Assembly: GCF_022267515.1 (NCBI RefSeq)
Contig: NZ_JAKFGB010000021.1
Coordinates: 186,001 to 250,000, forward strand
From: Rubinisphaera margarita
GTDB taxonomy: Bacteria > Planctomycetota > Planctomycetia > Planctomycetales > Planctomycetaceae
Direction: 5' to 3'
Length of the DNA stretch: 64,000 bases
Part shown: in pieces, positions 44,456-51,462 of the stretch
Numbering within the stretch: position 1 is the first letter of the stretch
Layout: every line of letters begins with the position of its first letter
The notes under the pieces: model-generated
Told to the model about the DNA's origin: nothing
Database searches by the model: none
What the model saw: the letters and a program-made list of their open reading frames with translations, nothing else
Translations under genes and position numbers: made by a program

Positions 44456-45430
44456 ATGCCCTTCAAACGTTATGGTTTCACGCTGATCGAGCTATTGGTT
44501 GTGATCGCGATCATCGCCATACTAGTCGCGCTTCTCCTGCCGGCGGTTCAGCAGGCACGAGAAGCTGCACGACGATCCAGCTGTAAAAACAACCTCAAGC
44601 AGCTCGCGCTGGCTTTGCACAACTATCACGACACGCACTCGGCGATGCCGAATCAGTCCGGAAGTTCACTCTACGCCTATTCGGCCCTCGCTCAGCTGCT
44701 GCCGTTTGTGGAACAGGGCAACCTGCAGGACTTGATTGATTTCGACGAACCGGTGAATACGGGGCTCCCGTGGGCTCCGGTTCAGAACACAGCGATCGAA
44801 TTCGTTGCCCGACAGCCACTGCAGGTGCTGCTCTGCCCGAGTGACGCCGGTAATCCGATCTGGGTGGATAACAATTCCGATGTCTGGGCGGGCAGCAATT
44901 ACCTGCTCAACGGCGGATCCGGCCGACAGATGAACTATTGCAGCAGCGAGAACGACGGGCTCTTCTGGCGTGGTTCCCGCACCCGCTTCCGGGATCTGAC
45001 CGACGGGACGAGCAACACGGCTCTGATCGCGGAGACGCTGTTCGGACTCCGTCAGTCCGATACCACGTCGCTGGTCGATTCTCAGCGTCAAATGGCCCGT
45101 ATCAGCGGCGGCGGAGCCTGCACTGTCGATGCTGATGCGATGCTCACCAGCGCAGCGAGCTCAACCGTCTTCGAAGGACGTCGTGCAGGAGCCTGGATCA
45201 GCAGTACGGGATATCACACGCTCATTCACGGCTATCTCACGCCGAACTCACGAGTGCCCGACGTGACCCATCACGGCGAAGTTCTTTCCGGTCCCCGCAG
45301 TCTTCATCAGGGAGGAGCGCAGTTCTCATTGTGTGATGGCAGTGTGCGATTCATCAGCGAGAACGTTCACGGCGAGACATTGAGGAATCTTTTCAGTCGC
45401 AACGACGGGGAGGTCCTCGGTGAGTTCTAG
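44456..45430 (+). CDS. DUF1559 pilin-like protein with prepilin N-terminus
   Basis: 324 residues from the ATG at 44456, preceded by GGAG; the longer upstream frame has no family features. RYGFTLIELLVVIAIIAIL is a type IV prepilin/pseudopilin leader with cleavage after Gly, continuing ...LLPAVQQAREAARR as in nearly all planctomycete DUF1559 proteins. The body contains QLALALHNYHDTHSAMP, a DGTSNTALIAE motif, and the C-terminal SLHQGGAQFSLCDGSVRFI seen across the family. These proteins are anchored by the N-terminal helix and face outward; their function is unknown despite large copy numbers per genome. Here it leads a tightly spaced set ending in an ABC exporter. Confidence 0.93.
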   Translation: MPFKRYGFTLIELLVVIAIIAILVALLLPAVQQAREAARRSSCKNNLKQLALALHNYHDTHSAMPNQSGSSLYAYSALAQLLPFVEQGNLQDLIDFDEPVNTGLPWAPVQNTAIEFVARQPLQVLLCPSDAGNPIWVDNNSDVWAGSNYLLNGGSGRQMNYCSSENDGLFWRGSRTRFRDLTDGTSNTALIAETLFGLRQSDTTSLVDSQRQMARISGGGACTVDADAMLTSAASSTVFEGRRAGAWISSTGYHTLIHGYLTPNSRVPDVTHHGEVLSGPRSLHQGGAQFSLCDGSVRFISENVHGETLRNLFSRNDGEVLGEF

Positions 45431-45815
45431 AGGATCACACCACCTGCGGATCCGGCTGCTTGCGATGGGGATGATTTTCGCGAGTCCCCTGGCGGGCTGC
45501 GGCCACGAAGCGGCGAAAACGGCCGAGTCCATCGGGCCAGCCCTTCCGGAGAGCTTTTCCGCTGGGGAGAAGGTCTGGACGCGGGATCTGAAGTTGCAGT
45601 CGTCTGACGAGAAACGGCTGGAGGAGTTCTTTGCGGACAATCCTTCGCTGACAGAGAACCCTCGCATCTCAGGGAATCCGCTGGTGTACCGGAGTTCGAG
45701 TGGCACGGCTCGCTTCTATTGGATCGACCGTTCACGTTCGCCCGTCGAATGGAGTCTGGTCGAGATCGGATCGCGAAAAGGTCGCTACGAAGAAGGGCAG
45801 GGAGGCCCGTTTTAA
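45420..45815 (+). CDS. Small lipoprotein of unknown function, next to DUF1559
   Basis: 131 residues from a GTG at 45420 that overlaps the end of the DUF1559 gene; an ATG at 45465 is an alternative. The segment LLAMGMIFASPLAGC is a lipoprotein signal with lipobox L-A-G-C. The mature part is short and beta-rich (LVYRSSSGTARFYWIDRSRSPVEWSLVEIG). Small lipoproteins in this position next to DUF1559 genes are common in planctomycetes, but no function is known. It probably sits in the membrane facing the periplasm. Confidence 0.75.
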   Translation: MSSRGSHHLRIRLLAMGMIFASPLAGCGHEAAKTAESIGPALPESFSAGEKVWTRDLKLQSSDEKRLEEFFADNPSLTENPRISGNPLVYRSSSGTARFYWIDRSRSPVEWSLVEIGSRKGRYEEGQGGPF

Positions 45816-45871
45816 CAGTTTCTGTTCCTAACCCGTCCGTAGAAAATGGATTCTTTTGAAAGCAATATTCA

Positions 45872-47290
45872 ATGACATTCAACAATTGTCTGCTGAGTCT
45901 GAAGCGGCGAACCTCGTTTGCGCTGGCGTGCTGGGGCGGATTGCTCCTGCCATCTCTGGTCATCGCGGCTCCTCCTGTTCCGCTGAGTCAGTACGATCTG
46001 GGAGAACGCCCGGATCCCGTGGTGCGAGTCTTCTGGCAGGATCGCGAGACAGCGAGTCTCAAATGGGCGGACGTGACCAAAGGGGAAGAATGGTCGCTGG
46101 CGCCCGCTGAGATCGAAGGATTTCCGGAACTTGATCCTGAACGACAGAACCTCGTCCAGATGGACATTCTCGACGGGAAGCTCCTCGTCGGTATTCGCGA
46201 CGATGATGGTGGGGGCTATGAAAGTGGTTGGGTTGCGGTCTCCACTGGAGTGGTCGGTCACTCACACGGAGACCATTACGACTGGCAGTTCGAGCATCCC
46301 CCGGAAGTCCTGACACAAAAGTTGGATACCAATCAGGGAAATCCCGCTCACCTTTACACGTACGACGGGGCATTCTACCTGGCCAATGACACCAACGATG
46401 GTTTCACGCAGTTCTTTCCCAATGATCTCGCCAGCCGCTCGAAGAAAGCCGGCCGGTTCTTTTCGGGGGGAGGGAATCACATTACTCTGGCCGCGGTGAA
46501 GAACCGGGTCGCATATTCAACCTGGATTGACGGCGGAGGCCCGAATGCCGGACGGGTCGATGTTGTGAACCTGCGGAAATCGGGGAATCGGAAGAGTGGC
46601 TATTCCTTCACGCTCCCGTCGGGGACGATTCATGGAGCAACGGCCAATTCCGGGCGCGTCTTCTTTGCTCCGGCGGAAGGAGTCTGTTGGGTCGAGACCG
46701 ATTCGAAAGCGCAGCAGAGTCCCGAGGGGGTGGAGATTCACCATCTCGATCTGGGAGCCGATCCGGAAACGCAGAAGCCGTTACGCACGGGGGCGTTTTC
46801 CACGCATCGCAATTATGTCCTGTTCAGTACTGGAGCAGGGGAGTCTTCTGCTCTCTGCCTGGTTGATTCGAAAGCCGATGATCCTGAAGTCATGAAGTTG
46901 CCGATTGAGGTGGCCGACGGGCTTTCGCTGACGACCCCGCAACCGATTCTCACCGCAGCTGGCAAGCGGCTGGCCATCCTATTTCAGGACCGGAAAGTGG
47001 GAGACGGTGAGGAACTGCTGACGATTGTGGATCTCGATCCCAATGGAGACCGCGATTTCAGCGATGCCGAAGTCGCCCGGACGATCGTCGTTGGGCCGAC
47101 AGAGATCGATGGTCACTACGGGCATCATTCGATCGCTTTTGATAGCGACGGAGCCTATGCCTGTCTCAGTAACTCGGGCGACGGGACTCTCTGGCTGATC
47201 TCTCTGATCAGCTTCGAAGTGCTGGCCGAATTCAATGTCGAGGGCTGCCCCGGGAGTGTCCTCGCCATCGGAGCCAGGAACCGGCATTGA
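45872..47290 (+). CDS. Exported beta-propeller-like protein with a His-rich motif (possible metallochaperone)
   Basis: 472 residues with a signal peptide (CWGGLLLPSLVIAA-APP). The repeat-like segments (GKLLVGIRDDDGGG; DGAFYLAND; GHHSIAFDSDGAYACLSN; GDGTLWLISL) suggest a seven-bladed YncE-like propeller. GHSHGDHYDWQFEH holds four histidines close together (H130, H132, H135, H142) and looks like a metal site. Periplasmic zinc chaperone AztD is a propeller protein with histidine-based sites, so an AztD-like role is possible; this is a hypothesis only. It lies between the lipoprotein and the Tat-exported protein in a set ending in an ABC exporter. Confidence 0.65.
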   Translation: MTFNNCLLSLKRRTSFALACWGGLLLPSLVIAAPPVPLSQYDLGERPDPVVRVFWQDRETASLKWADVTKGEEWSLAPAEIEGFPELDPERQNLVQMDILDGKLLVGIRDDDGGGYESGWVAVSTGVVGHSHGDHYDWQFEHPPEVLTQKLDTNQGNPAHLYTYDGAFYLANDTNDGFTQFFPNDLASRSKKAGRFFSGGGNHITLAAVKNRVAYSTWIDGGGPNAGRVDVVNLRKSGNRKSGYSFTLPSGTIHGATANSGRVFFAPAEGVCWVETDSKAQQSPEGVEIHHLDLGADPETQKPLRTGAFSTHRNYVLFSTGAGESSALCLVDSKADDPEVMKLPIEVADGLSLTTPQPILTAAGKRLAILFQDRKVGDGEELLTIVDLDPNGDRDFSDAEVARTIVVGPTEIDGHYGHHSIAFDSDGAYACLSNSGDGTLWLISLISFEVLAEFNVEGCPGSVLAIGARNRH

Positions 47291-47468
47291 GTTCAAAAAA
47301 CGAGCGACCGCGGTTTTGTCACATTTACATCAAGCCGGGCGAGCTTCGGCGAGTTCGACAAGCCGCGGGAGTTTCCGATCTTGGCTGGCGAACAGCCGAG
47401 TGATGTTTCGATGAATCTGAAGAATGCTTACATTCCCATTCTACCGATACTTCTGCAGGAGGAGTTCA

Positions 47469-48230
47469 ATGAATCACATCATCGACAGACGCGAGTTTCT
47501 TGTGTGGACCGGAGCGATGACGTTGCTGGCCGGCTCAGGCTCCGTTGGCTTCGGTGCAGAATTAAGCGGGGCGAACCTGCTCGAACAGAATGCCGCAAGC
47601 GGGCGGTACACCTATCTCGTCTTCTACCGGAACGACGACTCGCTGACTCGCCGTATGGAATCGGCGGTGGAATCGCATGTGAAAGACCATGCTGATCGAG
47701 CAGCCTGGCAGAAAGTGCATGTCTACAGCAAAAGCGAGTCGGCTGTTGTGGAAAAGTTCGATGCCCGTCGGCTTCCACTGCCGTCCGTGATCGGTGTGGC
47801 ACCAAACGGAGCCGTGACGTGCATCTACCATCGGAGCGTCTCGTCCACACAGCTGAGCCGGTCGATTCTTTCGCCGCGATACGCCGATGTGGTCCTGGCC
47901 CTGCAGAATGGAAAGATCGCAGTCGTGAGCCTGCTGCCGAGTGATGGCGCCAGGCCGAGTTCGGCTGCCGAGCGATTCCTGGACAGCGAAGACTTCTCCG
48001 ACCGTTCCGAGGACATTCGCGTCTCGGCGAAGGACCCGGCTGAACAGGACTTCTTCTCCCGAGTCAAGGTGAGCACGGATCTGGAGCAGCCGAAGACGAT
48101 TCTGTTCGCTCCTCCGGGCCGGCATCTTGGCACGTTCGATGACGATGCGACTTTCGACGTCCTGGCCGAAAAGGTCCATGCGTCAGGCAGTTGCAACTGC
48201 GAGAAGTGCAAGAAGTCACACGGTCGCTAA
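47469..48230 (+). CDS. Tat-exported protein with C-terminal CxCxxC motif
   Basis: 253 residues from the ATG at 47469, preceded by a strong AGGAGGAG site; an earlier in-frame start at 47424 lacks this. DRREFLVWTGAMTLLAG is a twin-arginine signal. The body has thioredoxin-like beta-alpha pieces (YTYLVFYRNDDSLTRRM; VHVYSKSE; PSVIGVAPNGAVTCIYH), but no CxxC at the usual place. The C-terminus CNCEKCKKSHG gives three cysteines and a histidine, a likely metal or thiol site. Tat export would allow cofactor loading before secretion. It starts 37 bases before the ABC permease gene. Confidence 0.65.
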   Translation: MNHIIDRREFLVWTGAMTLLAGSGSVGFGAELSGANLLEQNAASGRYTYLVFYRNDDSLTRRMESAVESHVKDHADRAAWQKVHVYSKSESAVVEKFDARRLPLPSVIGVAPNGAVTCIYHRSVSSTQLSRSILSPRYADVVLALQNGKIAVVSLLPSDGARPSSAAERFLDSEDFSDRSEDIRVSAKDPAEQDFFSRVKVSTDLEQPKTILFAPPGRHLGTFDDDATFDVLAEKVHASGSCNCEKCKKSHGR

Positions 48231-48267
48231 GAGATTCGACCTTCCTTTTTAGCTGAGTGAGGCGATC

Positions 48268-49518
48268 ATGACATTCCGATCTCTGGTCTGGAAAGAGATC
48301 CTGCAACGGCCCGCGCCCACAATTGCGGCTCTGCTCGCCGTGGCGCTGGGCGTCGCCGCTCTGGTCTCCGTTCAGAGCATTGCGAGTTCGTCGGAAGCCC
48401 AGGTGGCTCGGCAGATGAACGAACTGGGGGCTAATCTCCTCGTTCTTCCGAAGTCGGCGGATTTGCAGGACTATTACGCGGCTGATCTCCACAACGAGAC
48501 TCTGCCCGAAGAGTACGTGACGACCATCATTCTAGCTCAGGCAGTCGGCGTCGAAGAAATGGCGCCCAAGCTCTGTCTACCGACGTCGATTGATGATCAG
48601 GAAGTGACACTCACCGGTATTCTGCCGCGGACCGAGTTCTTTCAGAAGTCGTCCTGGCAGAGTGTCGACCTGATGTTCCAGGAGATGGAGCAAACCGAAC
48701 TGGGAAGTAAGCACCAGAACTGCACGGGGCGGACGTGTCAGTTAACCAGCGGAGATATGCGGGATCTGAAGTCGTACGCGAAGACTCGCGTTGTGCACGA
48801 CCTTGCTCCGTTCTCGATCCTGGTCGGAGCTGACGCGGCACGCGAGCTTGAACTCAAAGAAGAAGACGAGGTCGAGATTCTTGGCGAGACCTTCACCGTG
48901 GCAGCGGTCCTGCCGGCTTCAGGAACGGTGGATGATCAGCGGGTGTTCGCGCATCTACATACCGTGCAGGATCTTTCGGGGATGGGACCGGTCGTCAATG
49001 TGATTGAGGTCATGGGCTGCTGTGAAGACGTGACCGATGGACTCGTGGCGGAACTCGAAGAACTGCTGCCGGATGCTCGCGTGATCACGATCTCGCAACT
49101 CGTCGAAGCCCAGGTGAGTATGAATCGATTGATGAGCCGACTGTCGTATCTGCTGTTCGCCATTCTGATGCTCGTCGGCGGAGCAAGTATCGCCAGTGTC
49201 ATGTTCGCCAACGTTTCCGAACGCCGCCGCGAGTTCGGAACGCTGCTGGCACTGGGGGCGACTCCAGGACTGTTGCAGCGACTCGTCCTCATGAAGGCGT
49301 CGCTGATCGGTATTGTCGGCGGCGCGGTCGGGCTGCTGTTTGGAGCCGTTCTGGCCTTTGTTTGCGGCCCGATGGTCGTCGACGTTCCGCTTGACCTTTC
49401 CCTGCAGGCGATCGGCTGGGGGCTCGCTTCGGCTCTCGTCGTCGCTATGCTGTTCAGCTATTTTCCTGCTCGAAAGGCCGGCCATCTCGATCCTTCCGTC
49501 TGCTTTCAGGATCTGTAA
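48268..49518 (+). CDS. MacB/FtsX-type ABC permease with extra periplasmic cysteines
   Basis: 416 residues: one N-terminal helix (~16-36), a large periplasmic domain (~40-285), and three C-terminal helices, the MacB/FtsX layout. ERRREFGTLLALGATPGLL in the cytoplasmic coupling region is typical. Unusual is the cysteine content of the periplasmic domain: NCTGRTCQ (C152, C157) and MGCCED (C251, C252). Proteins of this type do not import; they drive periplasmic machines or export substrates from the periplasm. With the ATPase gene 15 bases downstream it forms a complete transporter core. The extra cysteines fit the metal/thiol theme of the upstream genes. Confidence 0.88.
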   Translation: MTFRSLVWKEILQRPAPTIAALLAVALGVAALVSVQSIASSSEAQVARQMNELGANLLVLPKSADLQDYYAADLHNETLPEEYVTTIILAQAVGVEEMAPKLCLPTSIDDQEVTLTGILPRTEFFQKSSWQSVDLMFQEMEQTELGSKHQNCTGRTCQLTSGDMRDLKSYAKTRVVHDLAPFSILVGADAARELELKEEDEVEILGETFTVAAVLPASGTVDDQRVFAHLHTVQDLSGMGPVVNVIEVMGCCEDVTDGLVAELEELLPDARVITISQLVEAQVSMNRLMSRLSYLLFAILMLVGGASIASVMFANVSERRREFGTLLALGATPGLLQRLVLMKASLIGIVGGAVGLLFGAVLAFVCGPMVVDVPLDLSLQAIGWGLASALVVAMLFSYFPARKAGHLDPSVCFQDL

Positions 49519-49533
49519 GCCACAGGGTGAATC

Positions 49534-50229
49534 ATGATTCAAATCGATAGCGTCTTCAAACAGTACCAGCGGCGTGGACAGACAGTGACTGCGCTTCACG
49601 CCACGACACTGTCGGTAGAGCAGGGCGAGTTCATCGCCATTGTCGGGCCGAGCGGCAGTGGGAAGACAACTTTGCTCTCGATGCTCGGCGGAATGCTTGC
49701 TCCGACGTCGGGGACGGTGCAGATTCTGGGCGAGAATCTCTATCAGCTCGGTGTCGCGGCTCGCTCGCGGTTTCGGAATGAGAAGATCGGCTTTGTCTTT
49801 CAGAATTTCAACCTGGTTCCCTGGCTGACCGCACTGGAGAACGTTCAACTCCCGTTGACGATCGGCCGGGCGGAGGCGTCCGTCCAGCGGAATCGAGCTC
49901 TGGAGTTGTTGGAGCGTTTTGGACTTTCGGATCGAGCCGATCACAAACCGTCGGAACTAAGCGCCGGACAGCAGCAGCGAGTAGCGCTGGCCCGAACTCT
50001 GATTGCTACTCCCCGACTCATTCTCGCCGATGAGCCCACCGGCAACCTTGATCCGGAATCGCGGGCGATGGTGATGGAGTCGTTGCGGGATTGTCAGAGG
50101 CAGTTCGATCAGACCATCATCCTGGTGACCCACGACAACTCGATCGCCGATACGGCTGAACGTAAACTTCGTATCACCGCTGGAGTGCTCACGGACGAAC
50201 GTCCTCGCCTGAATGTCGCTTCGGCCTGA
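49534..50229 (+). CDS. ABC transporter ATP-binding protein (MacB/LolD type)
   Basis: 231 residues. Walker A is GPSGSGKTT, the Q-loop FQNFNLVPWLTA, the signature LSAGQQQRV, and Walker B LILADEPTG with a D-loop NLD and the H-loop VTHD. It energises the permease at 48268. The intergenic gap of 15 bases indicates one operon. All catalytic motifs are intact; the signature LSAGQ replaces the more common LSGGQ. Confidence 0.93.
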   Translation: MIQIDSVFKQYQRRGQTVTALHATTLSVEQGEFIAIVGPSGSGKTTLLSMLGGMLAPTSGTVQILGENLYQLGVAARSRFRNEKIGFVFQNFNLVPWLTALENVQLPLTIGRAEASVQRNRALELLERFGLSDRADHKPSELSAGQQQRVALARTLIATPRLILADEPTGNLDPESRAMVMESLRDCQRQFDQTIILVTHDNSIADTAERKLRITAGVLTDERPRLNVASA

Positions 50230-50325
50230 AGGCAACGATCTTCGCACCATTGTGATGCGGCGGTGATTTCGTGAGAATTGACGAACAGGTTCTCCCTTTC
50301 GGAAGCGGAGCCAAGGAGTCTGTTC

Positions 50326-51462
50326 GTGAAGATCGTTCGTCTCGAGTTAATCGCTTTAAGGGTCCCGTTCGCGGTGACGTTCCGGCATGCCGGAGCAGAG
50401 CGTTCCGAGACACTGAGTATCTGGACGGAAGCGGAAGACGAACAGGGGAACATCGGCTACGGCGAGGGGTGCCCGCGTTCCTACGTGACTGGCGAGGATC
50501 TGACAACTTGCCGAACGTTTTTCGATCGAATCCACGCAGCCGTCGTCGAGAGTGTCAACGACCTGGACGATCTCCGACAGTTGGGAACGGAGCGAGAGGC
50601 CGAAATCGATCACTCGCCATCGTGCTGGTGTGCAATCGAATCCGCGGTGCTTGATCTGTTGTGTCGCCGATCACAATTGGCCGTCGAAGACCTGCTGGGG
50701 CTGCCGGCAGTTGAAGGTTCGTTTCGATACACCGCAGTGATTGGCGATCAGTCTGCCGAGTCGTTCGAGAAGCAATTGCGGCAGTACGTCGGGTTCGGCT
50801 TCGAGCAGTTTAAGATCAAGCTGTCCAGAGACGCCGAGCGCGACAGGACGAAGTGGAATCTGCTAAACGACGCAGGCATTGATGCTGAGCGGATCCGAGT
50901 CGATGCCAATAACCTCTGGCAAAGTTGCGTAGAAGCCGTGGGATACCTTGGTCCCTGGAAGGATCAGTTTCGAGCGATCGAAGAACCTATTGTGGCTCGC
51001 GAGTACGCAGGGCTCGAACAGCTGGCCCGGGAACTGGACCGGTCGGTGATTCTCGACGAGAGCTTCCTTTGTCGCAACGACTTTTCGCATCTTCAGGGAG
51101 ATCCCGATCGCTGGATCGTGAATTTGCGGGTCTCGAAGCTGGGGGGAATCGTTCGCACGCTGCAGATCATCGAAGAGGCTCGCAGCAGAGGAATTCGCGT
51201 GATCGTCGGAGCTCAGGTGGGTGAGACGAGTCTGTTGACCCGTCTGGGGATCACGGCGGCCAGTGCTGCCAGAGACCTTCTCGTGGGGCACGAAGGAGCT
51301 TTCGGAACTCATCTGCTGCAGCACGATGTGGTGGAACCTCCCCTGATGTTCGGACCGGGTGGCCGGCTGAATCTGCATGATGTTCCGTATGGCCGAGGCC
51401 CCCTTCCAGTGAGCCGCCCGAGTGAATTCCTTCGTCCGCTCGCCGGAACAGAGGAAGTATGA
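50326..51462 (+). CDS. Enolase-superfamily enzyme, muconate-lactonizing/dipeptide-epimerase type
   Basis: 378 residues from the GTG at 50326, eight bases after AAGGAG; a TTG at 50278 would add 16 poorly fitting residues. The start KIVRLELIALRVPF is typical of the family. Catalytic residues are all present: KxK (K163, K165), metal ligands D193, E219 and D244, and K271 in SKLGG. This set fits the muconate-lactonizing enzyme subgroup, which includes dipeptide epimerases and o-succinylbenzoate synthase. The stop overlaps the start of the CocE/S15 hydrolase gene (ATGA), which suggests a coupled pathway such as peptide or amide metabolism. Exact substrate unknown. Confidence 0.87.
   Translation: MKIVRLELIALRVPFAVTFRHAGAERSETLSIWTEAEDEQGNIGYGEGCPRSYVTGEDLTTCRTFFDRIHAAVVESVNDLDDLRQLGTEREAEIDHSPSCWCAIESAVLDLLCRRSQLAVEDLLGLPAVEGSFRYTAVIGDQSAESFEKQLRQYVGFGFEQFKIKLSRDAERDRTKWNLLNDAGIDAERIRVDANNLWQSCVEAVGYLGPWKDQFRAIEEPIVAREYAGLEQLARELDRSVILDESFLCRNDFSHLQGDPDRWIVNLRVSKLGGIVRTLQIIEEARSRGIRVIVGAQVGETSLLTRLGITAASAARDLLVGHEGAFGTHLLQHDVVEPPLMFGPGGRLNLHDVPYGRGPLPVSRPSEFLRPLAGTEEV

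Noticed and set aside
45872..47290. Firm assignment of the propeller protein as zinc chaperone AztD
   Set aside because: The His-rich motif and propeller fold agree, but the neighbouring ABC genes are of MacB exporter type rather than the zinc importer that AztD serves, so it is kept as a hypothesis only.
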